Source: Pseudomonas fluorescens
GTDB lineage: Bacteria; Pseudomonadota; Gammaproteobacteria; Pseudomonadales; Pseudomonadaceae
Assembly (NCBI RefSeq): GCF_000802965.1
Contig: NZ_JSAK01000010.1
Location: 163,636-227,635 of the forward strand
DNA: 64,000 nucleotides
Direction of reading: 5' to 3'
The translations under genes were made by a program, and so were the position numbers. Positions 25,976 to 34,226 of this stretch are shown piece after piece. Positions within the stretch are counted from its first letter, which is position 1. Each line of letters starts with the position of its first letter. Under the pieces are notes generated by a model. That model made no database searches. It saw nothing but the letters and a program-made list of their open reading frames with translations, and was not told the DNA's origin.

Positions 25976-26551
25976 ATGTTGCGTATCCTGCTGATCAACG
26001 ACACCGCGAAAAAAGTCGGACGCCTGAAAGCGGCCTTGACCGAAGCCGGGTTCGAGGTGATCGACGAGTCCGGCCTGACCATCGATCTGCCGGAACGCGT
26101 CGAAACGGTGCGCCCGGATGTGATTCTGATCGATACCGAGTCACCGAGCCGCGATGTGATGGAGCAAGTGGTGCTGGTCAGCCGTGATCAGCCACGACCA
26201 ATCGTCATGTTTACCGACGAACACGACCCCGACGTGATGCGCCAGGCGATCAAGTCCGGGGTCAGCGCCTACATCGTCGAAGGCATTCACGCACAACGCT
26301 TGCAGCCGATTCTCGATGTGGCCATGGCGCGCTTTGAAAGCGACCAGGCCCTGCGCGCGCAACTGCATGCTCGTGACCAGCAACTGGCCGAGCGCAAGCG
26401 CATCGAGCTGGCTAAAGGGCTGCTGATGAAAATGAAGGATTGCAACGAGGAAGAGGCCTACACCCTGATGCGCCGCCAGGCCATGAGCCGCCAGCAGAAG
26501 CTGATTCAGGTGGCGGAGCAGATTATTGCCATGAGTGAATTGTTGGGCTGA
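25976..26551 (+). CDS. nasT: transcription antiterminator NasT (receiver-like plus ANTAR domain)
   Basis: 191 residues. Residues 1-120 form a receiver-like domain (MLRILLINDTAKKVGRLK, DVILIDTESP). The C-terminal ~55 residues are an ANTAR RNA-binding domain (ERKRIELAKGLLMKM, EEAYTLMRRQAM). NasT binds paired hexaloop hairpins in leader RNA and blocks terminator formation when released from NasS. Three such leaders are visible in this window (before nasS, the transporter and the reductase operon). Confidence 0.95.
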   Translation: MLRILLINDTAKKVGRLKAALTEAGFEVIDESGLTIDLPERVETVRPDVILIDTESPSRDVMEQVVLVSRDQPRPIVMFTDEHDPDVMRQAIKSGVSAYIVEGIHAQRLQPILDVAMARFESDQALRAQLHARDQQLAERKRIELAKGLLMKMKDCNEEEAYTLMRRQAMSRQQKLIQVAEQIIAMSELLG

Positions 26552-26561
26552 CTCGATCATC

Positions 26562-26707
26562 GTGGCGAGGGAGCTTGCTCCCGCTGGGCTGCGAAGCGGC
26601 CCCAAAACCTGCCAACTCGATAAACCTGTCACAACGCAACAGCAGGGTTTACGACGGCTCCGCCGCCGAGCGGGACGGTGCGGCGATCCGACAAGCTCCC
26701 TCGCCAC
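26562..26707. repeat. REP doublet, GTGGCGAGGGAGC family, one arm diverged
   Basis: The left unit at 26562 is intact. The inverted right unit (ending CTCCCTCGCCAC) is interrupted by about 13 foreign bases (GACGGTGCGGCGATCC). It sits between nasT and the sigma-54 promoter of the transporter operon. Confidence 0.85.
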
Positions 26708-26720
26708 AAAAGCGAACTGT

Positions 26721-26736
26721 TGGCACAGATCTCGCT
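26721..26736 (+). promoter_or_regulatory. sigma-54 promoter of nitrate transporter-kinase operon
   Basis: TGGCACAGATCTCGCT has GG (26722-26723) and GC (26734-26735) at the N10 spacing required by RpoN. The expected start near 26747 leads directly into hairpin P1 of the leader. Confidence 0.82.
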
Positions 26737-26750
26737 AAGTAATCAACACA

Positions 26751-26835
26751 GGTAACCAACGGCGGTTGCCCCACCTACGACAAAGACGTCGCTCATCTCA
26801 TTTGCCCCACGGCGAATCAGGTGGCGGCGTTTTTT
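26751..26835 (+). promoter_or_regulatory. ANTAR-type antitermination leader of nasA (transporter)
   Basis: P1: GGTAACC (26751-26757) and GGTTGCC (26764-26770) enclose hexaloop AACGGC. P2: CGAC-AAAGAC-GTCG (26778-26791) has hexaloop AAAGAC. Both loops have A1 and G4. The terminator pairs AAAGACGTCGC (26782-26792) with GCGGCGTTTTT (26824-26834) and uses part of P2, so the two structures are mutually exclusive. NasT is the obvious partner, encoded just upstream. Confidence 0.85.
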
Positions 26836-26929
26836 AGTTTTGGCCCCATTGCCCGGGGCCGGTGGTGCAGCCCTTTCGGCGCCCACCAGCATGACTCCCG
26901 TTCGAGACTCCTATCAGCTGAGGTGCGCG

Positions 26930-28141
26930 ATGAATTCAAGCTTCTGGAAATCCGGCCATACCCCGACCCTGTTCGCGGCCTTCCTCTACTTCGACCTGAG
27001 CTTCATGGTTTGGTACTTGCTCGGCCCCCTGGCCGTACAAATCGCCGGCGACCTGCACTTGACCACCCAGCAACGCGGCATGGTCGTGGCCACGCCGATT
27101 CTGGCCGGAGCGATACTGCGCTTTGCGATGGGCATGCTGGCTGATCGTCTGTCGCCAAAAACCGCCGGCCTGATCGGTCAGGTGATCGTGATCTGCGCCT
27201 TGTTCGGCGCCTGGAAACTCGGCATCCACAGCTACGAGCAAGCGCTGCTGCTGGGGCTGTTCCTCGGCATGGCCGGCGCGTCCTTCGCCGTGGCCCTGCC
27301 CTTGGCGTCGCAATGGTATCCGCCACAGCATCAAGGCAAGGCGATGGGCATCGCCGGGGCCGGGAACTCGGGCACGGTACTGGCCGCATTGATTGCACCG
27401 GTGCTGGCCGCGGCGTTTGGCTGGAGCAACGTGTTTGGCTTCGCGCTGATCCCGCTGATCCTGACGCTGATCGTCTTCGCCTGGTTGGCCAAAAACGCGC
27501 CTGAGCGGCCGAAAGCCAAATCGATGGCTGACTACTTCAAGGCCTTGGGCGACCGCGACAGCTGGTGGTTCATGTTTTTCTACAGTGTCACCTTCGGTGG
27601 CTTCATCGGCCTGGCCAGCGCCCTGCCCGGCTATTTCAACGACCAATATGGCCTGAGCCCGGTGACCGCCGGCTACTACACCGCGGCGTGCGTGTTCGGT
27701 GGCAGCCTGATGCGGCCATTGGGTGGCGCACTGGCTGACCGTTTCGGCGGGATTCGCACCTTGCTGGCCATGTACACCGTGGCCGCGATCTGCATCGCTG
27801 CCGTCGGTTTCAACCTGCCGAATTCCTACGCGGCACTGGCGCTGTTCGTCTGCACCATGCTCGGTTTGGGTGCGGGTAATGGCGCGGTGTTCCAATTGGT
27901 CCCACAACGTTTCCGTCGCGAGATCGGCGTCATGACCGGCCTGATCGGCATGGCTGGCGGCATCGGCGGTTTCGCCCTGGCGGCGGGCATGGGCGCGATC
28001 AAGCAAAGCACCGGCAGCTATCAGATGGCGTTGTGGTTGTTCGCCAGTCTCGGTGTTCTCGCCTGGTTCGGTCTGCACGGCGTCAAACGTCGCTGGAGAA
28101 CCACTTGGGGCTCGGCCGCTGTGACCGCTGCCCGGGTGTGA
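26930..28141 (+). CDS. nasA: nitrate/nitrite transporter, MFS (NarK/NasA type)
   Basis: 403 residues from MNSSFWKSGHTPTLFAAF, preceded by TGAGGTG; an upstream 30-codon extension is not credible. Twelve predicted membrane helices with the nitrate-porter family motifs (FLYFDLSFMVWYLLGPLA; GNSGTVLAALIAPVLA; GLGAGNGAVFQLVPQRF). It imports nitrate for assimilation. It is the first gene after a NasT-type leader and is followed by the phosphatase-kinase gene after 7 bases. Confidence 0.93.
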   Translation: MNSSFWKSGHTPTLFAAFLYFDLSFMVWYLLGPLAVQIAGDLHLTTQQRGMVVATPILAGAILRFAMGMLADRLSPKTAGLIGQVIVICALFGAWKLGIHSYEQALLLGLFLGMAGASFAVALPLASQWYPPQHQGKAMGIAGAGNSGTVLAALIAPVLAAAFGWSNVFGFALIPLILTLIVFAWLAKNAPERPKAKSMADYFKALGDRDSWWFMFFYSVTFGGFIGLASALPGYFNDQYGLSPVTAGYYTAACVFGGSLMRPLGGALADRFGGIRTLLAMYTVAAICIAAVGFNLPNSYAALALFVCTMLGLGAGNGAVFQLVPQRFRREIGVMTGLIGMAGGIGGFALAAGMGAIKQSTGSYQMALWLFASLGVLAWFGLHGVKRRWRTTWGSAAVTAARV

Positions 28142-28148
28142 GGGCTGA

Positions 28149-29816
28149 ATGAGCCTGCAACTGAGTTTCGCGGAAGCCAGCGCCACCGGCCCTCGCGAAG
28201 AAAACCAGGACGCCCTGCGCCTGGTCACGCCCGCCCCGGCGCTGGCGGCGAGCAAGGGTTACCTGTTCGCCATCGCCGACGGCGTCAGCCAGTGCGCCGA
28301 TGGCGGCCTGGCTGCGCGCTCGACTTTGCAGGCGCTGGCACTGGACTACTACGCCACCCCGGAAACCTGGGGTGTCGCCCAGGCGCTGGATCGTTTGCTG
28401 CTGGCACAAAACCGTTGGCTGCAATCCAACGGCGGTGGGCAACCGCTGCTGACCACGGTCAGCGCATTGGTCATGCGGGGACGACGCTTTACCCTGGCCC
28501 ACGTCGGCGATTGCCGGGTCTATCGCTGGCACGCCGAGCAGTTGCAGCGAATCAGCGAAGATCACGTCTGGGACCAACCGGGCATGCAGCATGTGCTCAA
28601 ACGGGCACTGGGCCTCGATCAGCATCTGGTACTGGATTTCCTCGACGGCGAATTGCGCGTCGATGAAAGCTTCGTGCTGCTCAGCGACGGGATCTGGGCC
28701 GTACTCGGTGACACGGCGATTGCCGCGATTCTGCGTGACCAACCGGATCTGCACAGAGCCGCGCAGACGCTGGTGAACGCCGCGCATCTGGCCGGCAGCC
28801 AGGACAACGCCAGCGCCTTGCTGGTGCGGGTCGATGCCCTCGGCGAAACCAGCATCGGCGATGCGTTGATTCATTTGCAGCAATGGCCGCTGCCGCCAGC
28901 ATTGAAACCGGGTCAGGACTTCGAGGGCTGGCAGGTCGAAGGGATTCTCGGTCAGAGCCAGCAATCGCTGCTCTATCGGGTGCGCGACAGTCAGCAACTA
29001 CCCTGGTTGTTGAAAACCCTGCCCGGCCACCTGCGCGACGACCATCAGGCCGGGCAAGCGCTGCTCTCGGAAGAATGGTTTCTCAAGCGTGTGGCCGGGC
29101 GGCACTTTCCTGAAGTACATGCCGCCAGTCAGCGTCAGCATCTGTATTACGTGATGCGCGAATATTCCGGGACGACCCTCGCGCAGTTGCACGAGCGAAG
29201 CGGACCTCTGCCGCTGGCGCAATGGCAAGACTTGGCCGAACGGCTGCTGCGCGCGGTCGGTATGCTGCATCGGCGGCAGATCCTGCACCGCGACATCAAG
29301 CCTGAAAACCTGTTGCTGGGGGATGACGGCGAATTGCGCCTGCTGGATTTTGGTCTCGCCTATTGCCCGGGGCTGTCTGAAGATCAGGTCTCCACGCTGC
29401 CGGGAACCCCCTCCTACATCGCTCCGGAAGCTTTTCTCGGTGAAGTGCCGACACCACAACAGGATCTGTATGCGGTGGGTGTGACCTTGTATTTTTTGCT
29501 GACCGGACATTATCCCTACGGAGAAGTCGAAGCTTTCCAGCGTCCACGGTTCGGGATTCCGGTCAGCGCCAGTCGCTATCGTCCGGACCTGCCGGAATGG
29601 ATCGCGCAAAGTCTTGAACGCGCGGTGGCGGCGGATCCGGATCAGCGCTTTGAAACGGCGGAAGAGTGGTTGTTGCTGATGGAGCAGGGAGAACGACGCA
29701 GTTTGAGCGTACGGCCCAAGCCGCTGCTGGAGCGTGAACCGCTGAAGGTGTGGCGGACATTGGCGTTGGTGTCGTTGGTGGTGAATCTGCTGCTGTTGTT
29801 TTGTTTGCTTCACTAA
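28149..29816 (+). CDS. PP2C phosphatase-Ser/Thr protein kinase fusion with C-terminal membrane anchor
   Basis: 555 residues. Residues 1-235 are a PP2C-type phosphatase (REENQDALRL, FAIADGVSQ, VGDCRVYRW, LLSDGIW, DNASALLV). Residues about 265-520 are a Hanks-type kinase (catalytic lysine in WLLKTLP, HRDIKPENLLL, LLDFGLAY, GTPSYIAPEAF) with a degenerate glycine loop. A single C-terminal hydrophobic helix ends the protein, so the catalytic parts face the cytoplasm. A similar gene lies between nitrate transporter and reductase genes in other pseudomonads. Its substrate is unknown; it may tune nitrate transport or reduction. Confidence 0.92.
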   Translation: MSLQLSFAEASATGPREENQDALRLVTPAPALAASKGYLFAIADGVSQCADGGLAARSTLQALALDYYATPETWGVAQALDRLLLAQNRWLQSNGGGQPLLTTVSALVMRGRRFTLAHVGDCRVYRWHAEQLQRISEDHVWDQPGMQHVLKRALGLDQHLVLDFLDGELRVDESFVLLSDGIWAVLGDTAIAAILRDQPDLHRAAQTLVNAAHLAGSQDNASALLVRVDALGETSIGDALIHLQQWPLPPALKPGQDFEGWQVEGILGQSQQSLLYRVRDSQQLPWLLKTLPGHLRDDHQAGQALLSEEWFLKRVAGRHFPEVHAASQRQHLYYVMREYSGTTLAQLHERSGPLPLAQWQDLAERLLRAVGMLHRRQILHRDIKPENLLLGDDGELRLLDFGLAYCPGLSEDQVSTLPGTPSYIAPEAFLGEVPTPQQDLYAVGVTLYFLLTGHYPYGEVEAFQRPRFGIPVSASRYRPDLPEWIAQSLERAVAADPDQRFETAEEWLLLMEQGERRSLSVRPKPLLEREPLKVWRTLALVSLVVNLLLLFCLLH

Positions 29817-29839
29817 GTATGTGTCGAACCCAATCCACT

Positions 29840-29932
29840 GTGGCGAGGGAGCTTGCTCCCGCTGGGCTGCGAAGCAGACCCTGACATTTTGCGACCGCTT
29901 CGCGGTCGAGCGGGAGCAAGCTCCCTCGCCAC
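29840..29932. repeat. REP doublet, GTGGCGAGGGAGC family
   Basis: Intact inverted pair: GTGGCGAGGGAGC at 29840 and the complementary end GCTCCCTCGCCAC at 29932. It follows the kinase stop and precedes the sigma-54 promoter of the reductase operon. Confidence 0.9.
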
Positions 29933-30042
29933 AGTTTTCTTCTGCGCCAACACCGGGCGCCCCGCCTCGAATCGGTGCAGGAACATTGAATCTGCTCCTG
30001 AGCACCAGCCAAAAACCCACTAAATCCGCTTCCTTAACGACT

Positions 30043-30058
30043 TGGCACAACCACTGCA
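30043..30058 (+). promoter_or_regulatory. sigma-54 promoter of nitrate reductase operon
   Basis: TGGCACAACCACTGCA has GG (30044-30045) and GC (30056-30057) at N10 spacing, a good RpoN match. The orthologous P. aeruginosa nirBD operon leader (NalA) is reported to be RpoN dependent. Confidence 0.85.
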
Positions 30059-30079
30059 TTACCTTTCCCACTACACATA

Positions 30080-30173
30080 AAGTGCAGCCCTCAACGATGA
30101 CGGCTGCACTTCCCGAGAGAACGGGACCGGACAAAGGCGTCCTCGCTAGGCAACTAGCGGGACGCCTTTTTTT
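30080..30173 (+). ncRNA. nalA: NalA-like ANTAR antitermination leader of the reductase operon
   Basis: Three hairpins precede a strong terminator. The first (AAGTGCAGCC/GGCTGCACTT, 30080-30111) ends in a loop AACGAT; the second TCCCG-AGAGAA-CGGGA (30111-30126) and third GGAC-AAAGGC-GTCC (30129-30142) have hexaloops with A1 and G4. The terminator AAAGGCGTCC ... GGACGCCTTT (30133-30169, inner stem CGCTAG/CTAGCG, then T4) overlaps the third hairpin. In P. aeruginosa the equivalent leader, NalA, is a terminated small RNA that NasT reads through on nitrate; equivalence is by position and structure. Confidence 0.87.
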
Positions 30174-30242
30174 GTTTGCGCAAAATCGTCGAGCAAGACC
30201 TGAACGCCTGATGAGGCAGGTCTGAGTTCCCCGGAGAACCTG

Positions 30243-31499
30243 ATGAAAAAACTAAAACTGGTGATGATCGGCAACGGCATGGCCGGGGTACGGACCCTGG
30301 AAGAACTGCTGAAACTGAGCAACGAGCTGTACGACATCACGGTCTTCGGCGCAGAACCCCACGCCAACTACAACCGCATCCTGCTGTCGCCGGTGTTGGC
30401 GGGCGAACAGACTTTCGATGAGATCGTGCTAAACGATCTGAACTGGTACCTGGAAAACAACGTCAAGCTGCTGCTTAACCGCAAAGTCGTCGAGATTGAC
30501 CGAATCAAACGCCGGGTCATCGCCGAAGACGGCACCGTGGCCGACTATGATCGCCTGCTGATCGCTACCGGTTCGAGCCCGTTCATCCTGCCGATTCCCG
30601 GCAATACCTTGCAGGGCGTGATTGGCTACCGCGACATCGCCGACACCCAGGTCATGATCGACAGCGCAAAAACCCACAAGCATGCGGTGGTGATCGGCGG
30701 TGGACTGCTCGGCCTGGAAGCCGCCAATGGCCTGATGCTGCGCGGCATGCACGTCACCGTGGTGCACAACGGTGAATGGCTGCTGGAGCGGCAACTGGAC
30801 AAAACCAGCGGCCAACTGCTGCAAACTGCCCTGGAGACTCGCGGCCTGCACTTTCGCCTGTGCGAACAAACCCAGGCCCTGCACGATGCCGGCAATGGCC
30901 GGGTGGGTTCGATCGAATTCAAGAACGGCGACACCATCCCCGCCGACCTGGTGGTGATGGCCGCCGGCATTCGCCCCAACATCGAACTCGCGGAAAAGTC
31001 CGGCATCCCTTGCGCCCGCGGCATCCTGGTCAACGACACGATGCAAACCTATGACCCACGGGTCTACGCCATCGGCGAATGCGCCAGCCATCGCGGGATC
31101 GCCTATGGCCTGGTGGCGCCGTTGTTCGAACAGGCCAAGGTCTGCGCCAATCACTTGGCCCAGCTGGGATTCGCCACCTACAAGGGTTCGGTGACCTCGA
31201 CCAAATTGAAAGTCACCGGCATCGACCTGTTTTCCGCTGGCGACTTCATGGGTGGCGAAGGCACCGAAACCATCACCCTTTCCGACCCCATCGGCAGGAT
31301 CTACAAGAAACTGGTGATCAAGGATGACGTGCTGGTGGGCGCCTGCCTGTACGGCGATACGGCGGATGGTGGCTGGTACTTCAACCAGATCCGTGAGCAC
31401 CAGAGCATTGACGAAATTCGTGATCACCTGATGTTCGGCCAGTCCTTTGCCATTGAACAAGCCGTGGGTGATGGCGGACTTGCACGGGAAGTCGCCTGA
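30243..31499 (+). CDS. short NirB-like FAD/NAD(P)-dependent oxidoreductase
   Basis: 418 residues that correspond to only the N-terminal half of nitrite reductase NirB: FAD-binding VMIGNGMAGVRTLEELL, NAD-binding VVIGGGLLGLEAANGL, and the FAD C-terminal motif DPRVYAIGECASH. The BFD-like, ferredoxin-like and siroheme domains of full NirB (about 850 residues) are absent, and no nirD follows. With nitrate reductase as the next gene (stop and start overlap in TGATG), it probably passes electrons from NAD(P)H to the reductase, like Klebsiella NasC. A remnant of a former nirB is the other possibility. Confidence 0.85.
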   Translation: MKKLKLVMIGNGMAGVRTLEELLKLSNELYDITVFGAEPHANYNRILLSPVLAGEQTFDEIVLNDLNWYLENNVKLLLNRKVVEIDRIKRRVIAEDGTVADYDRLLIATGSSPFILPIPGNTLQGVIGYRDIADTQVMIDSAKTHKHAVVIGGGLLGLEAANGLMLRGMHVTVVHNGEWLLERQLDKTSGQLLQTALETRGLHFRLCEQTQALHDAGNGRVGSIEFKNGDTIPADLVVMAAGIRPNIELAEKSGIPCARGILVNDTMQTYDPRVYAIGECASHRGIAYGLVAPLFEQAKVCANHLAQLGFATYKGSVTSTKLKVTGIDLFSAGDFMGGEGTETITLSDPIGRIYKKLVIKDDVLVGACLYGDTADGGWYFNQIREHQSIDEIRDHLMFGQSFAIEQAVGDGGLAREVA

Positions 31500-34216
31500 T
31501 GGACCGCCAGATCACCGCTTCCACCTGCTGCTACTGCGGGGTTGGCTGCGGCGTACTGATCGACCATGACGGCGACCGCATCCTCGGCGTCAGCGGCGAT
31601 CCGGCCCACCCGGCCAACTTCGGCAGACTGTGCAGCAAAGGTTCGACATTGCACCTGACCGGCGACCTGACGGCCCGCGCCTTGTACCCCGAATTGCGCC
31701 TGGGCAAAGGCCTGGCACGGACCCGTACCGATTGGGACACGGCCCTCGATCACGCCACCCAGGTTTTCGCGCAAACCATCGCCGAACATGGTCCGGACAG
31801 CGTCGCCTTCTACATCTCCGGGCAACTGCTGACCGAGGATTACTACGCTTTCAACAAACTGGCCCGAGCGCTGGTGGGCACTAACAACATCGACAGCAAT
31901 TCACGGCTGTGCATGTCGTCGGCGGTGGTGGGCTACAAGCGCAGCCTCGGCGCCGATGCACCGCCCTGCAACTACGAAGACCTGGAGTTGAGCGATTGCG
32001 TGATGATCGTCGGCAGCAACATGGCCTACGCCCACCCAGTGCTTTTTCGTCGCCTTGAAGAAGCCAAATCCCGGCGCCCGCAGATGAAAATCATCGTGAT
32101 CGACCCGCGTCGTACCGACACCTGCGATTTGGCTGACTTGCACCTGGCGATTCTTCCGGGCACCGATGTCGCCTTATTCCATGGGATTTTGCACCTGTTG
32201 TTGTGGGAAGACTGGGTCGATCGCGACTTCATCGAGGCGCACACCCAAGGCCTGACCGAGTTGAAACAACTGGTGCACGATTACACCCCGCAAATGGTTG
32301 CGCAGTTGTGCGGGATCAGTGTCGAACAGTTGCGCCAATGCGCGGAATGGGTCGGCACGTCACCAAGTTTCCTGTCGCTGTGGTGCATGGGCCTGAATCA
32401 GTCCACGGCCGGCAGCGCCAAAAACAGCGCCCTGATTAACCTGCACTTGGCGACCGGGCAAATCGGCCGCCCCGGTGCAGGACCTTTCTCGCTCACCGGT
32501 CAGCCGAATGCCATGGGCGGGCGGGAAACCGGGAGTCTGTCGAACTTGCTGCCCGGCCATCGCGAGGCCGCCAACGCCGAACACCGCGCTGAAGTGGCGT
32601 CCTACTGGGGGGTTGAACAACTCCCGGCCAGCACCGGGCTCACCGCCATTGAGCTGTTCGAGCAGGTGCGCAACGGCACAATCAAGGCGCTGTGGATCGC
32701 TTGCACCAACCCGGCGCAATCGATGCCGGATCAAACCGCCGTGCGCTCAGCCCTGGAAGCCTGCCCGTTCGTGGTGTTGCAGGAAGCCTTTCGCACCACC
32801 GAAACCGCGACTTTTGCCGACCTGCTGCTGCCCGCTGCCAGCTGGGGCGAAAAGGACGGCATGGTGACCAACTCCGAACGGCGCATTTCCCATGTCCGCA
32901 AGGCCATCGTCGCCCCCGGTGAAGCACGGCCGGACTGGGCGATCACCGTCGATTTCGCACAACGCCTGGAAAAACATCTGCGTCCCGGGCAAACCAGTCT
33001 GTTTGCCTTTGAAACCCCGTCGCAGGTATTCGATGAGTACAAGCAACTGACGCGCGGACGGGACCTGGACTTGTCCGGCATCAGCCATGGCTTGATCGAC
33101 CGTCTCGGCCCGCAACAGTGGCCCTTCCCAATGGATGCCAGCGCAGGCACCGCGCGCTTGTATGGCGACGGTGTTTTCCCGACCGCCAGCGGCCGGGCGC
33201 AGTTCGTCGCCGATCCGTTTCGCGCCGCCAAGGAACAGCGGGATGCGCATTTCCCCCTGACCCTGATCACCGGCCGCCTGCGCGATCAATGGCACGGCAT
33301 GAGTCGCACCGGCACCGCCGCGCAGCTATTCGGCCACGTCAGCGAAGCGTTGTTGAGCCTGCACCCGGATGATCTGCGCCAGTACCACTTGCAACCGGGC
33401 GATCTGGTCAGCCTGAAAAGTCGACGCGGCGCACTGATCGTTCCGGTCAGCAGCGACGATAACGTACGCCCCGGCCAAGCGTTTTTGCCCATGCATTGGG
33501 GTGACCGCTTTCTCAAGGGCGGGGTGAACAGCCTTACGCTTCCCGCCTTCGATCCGCTGTCGAAGCAACCGGAACTCAAGCACAGCGGCGTGCGTCTGGA
33601 ACCCGTTAATTTGCCGTGGAAGCTGTTTGCGCTGATCGAAGGCGATGTTCAACGGCATTTTGAGACGCTACGACCGCTGTGTGAGGCATTTTCCTACGTC
33701 AGCCTGAGCCTGACAGGTCGAGAACGCCCTGCGCTGCTTATACGCGCTGCCAGCGCCACAGCGCCGCAACCGCAATGGCTACGGGAACTCGATCAATGCC
33801 TGGGACTGCACGAAGGTCCGGTGCTGGCCTATGACGACCCCAAGCGCTCCATCGGCAAACGGGTTCGCATCGAAAACGGGCGAATCACCGCCATTCGCCT
33901 GGCCGGTGAGACCCTCGCCCAGCACTGGCTGCAAAACCTCTGGCTCGAGGGTCGCGCCGACGAACAACTGCGGCGCTGGCTGCTGGCGCCGCTAAGCGCA
34001 CCGCCGGGCAATGCCGGCACAGCCGCTATCGGCAACAAGACCCTGTGCAACTGCAAGAACGTCAGCCAAAGCGCGGTCTGTGCCGGTATCGCTCGGGGTC
34101 TGGACTTGCAGGGGCTGAAATCAGAATTGGGCTGCGGCACGCAATGCGGCTCGTGCGTCCCGGAAATCAAGCGTTTGCTGGTCGCCACTGCGCGGCCGGT
34201 CGCCGTCGTCTCGTGA
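31499..34216 (+). CDS. nasC: assimilatory nitrate reductase catalytic subunit with C-terminal BFD-like [2Fe-2S] segment
   Basis: 905 residues, molybdopterin oxidoreductase family. N-terminal [4Fe-4S] ligands: TCCYCGVGCGV with a fourth Cys in GRLCSKGST. The likely molybdenum ligand is the Cys of NSRLCMSSAV. The bis-MGD regions and C-terminal molydopterin-dinucleotide domain (LITGRLRDQWHGMSRTG) are present. The last ~50 residues add a BFD-like cluster site (NKTLCNCKNVSQ ... CGTQCGSC). It reduces nitrate to nitrite in the cytoplasm. Electrons most likely come from the upstream NirB-like FAD protein. In P. aeruginosa the counterpart is PA1779. Confidence 0.95.
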   Translation: MDRQITASTCCYCGVGCGVLIDHDGDRILGVSGDPAHPANFGRLCSKGSTLHLTGDLTARALYPELRLGKGLARTRTDWDTALDHATQVFAQTIAEHGPDSVAFYISGQLLTEDYYAFNKLARALVGTNNIDSNSRLCMSSAVVGYKRSLGADAPPCNYEDLELSDCVMIVGSNMAYAHPVLFRRLEEAKSRRPQMKIIVIDPRRTDTCDLADLHLAILPGTDVALFHGILHLLLWEDWVDRDFIEAHTQGLTELKQLVHDYTPQMVAQLCGISVEQLRQCAEWVGTSPSFLSLWCMGLNQSTAGSAKNSALINLHLATGQIGRPGAGPFSLTGQPNAMGGRETGSLSNLLPGHREAANAEHRAEVASYWGVEQLPASTGLTAIELFEQVRNGTIKALWIACTNPAQSMPDQTAVRSALEACPFVVLQEAFRTTETATFADLLLPAASWGEKDGMVTNSERRISHVRKAIVAPGEARPDWAITVDFAQRLEKHLRPGQTSLFAFETPSQVFDEYKQLTRGRDLDLSGISHGLIDRLGPQQWPFPMDASAGTARLYGDGVFPTASGRAQFVADPFRAAKEQRDAHFPLTLITGRLRDQWHGMSRTGTAAQLFGHVSEALLSLHPDDLRQYHLQPGDLVSLKSRRGALIVPVSSDDNVRPGQAFLPMHWGDRFLKGGVNSLTLPAFDPLSKQPELKHSGVRLEPVNLPWKLFALIEGDVQRHFETLRPLCEAFSYVSLSLTGRERPALLIRAASATAPQPQWLRELDQCLGLHEGPVLAYDDPKRSIGKRVRIENGRITAIRLAGETLAQHWLQNLWLEGRADEQLRRWLLAPLSAPPGNAGTAAIGNKTLCNCKNVSQSAVCAGIARGLDLQGLKSELGCGTQCGSCVPEIKRLLVATARPVAVVS

Positions 34217-34226
34217 GGAAAACACT

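Noticed and set aside
26936..28255. 439-codon minus-strand frame over the nitrate transporter
   Set aside because: The plus-strand transporter has twelve clear helices and family motifs; the antisense product is low in complexity and Gln/His/Arg/Gly rich.
29985..30020. Possible NtrC half-sites (GGTGC ... GCACC) upstream of the reductase promoter
   Set aside because: The spacing does not match a TGCACC-N5-GGTGCA site; only half-sites are visible, so no feature was called.
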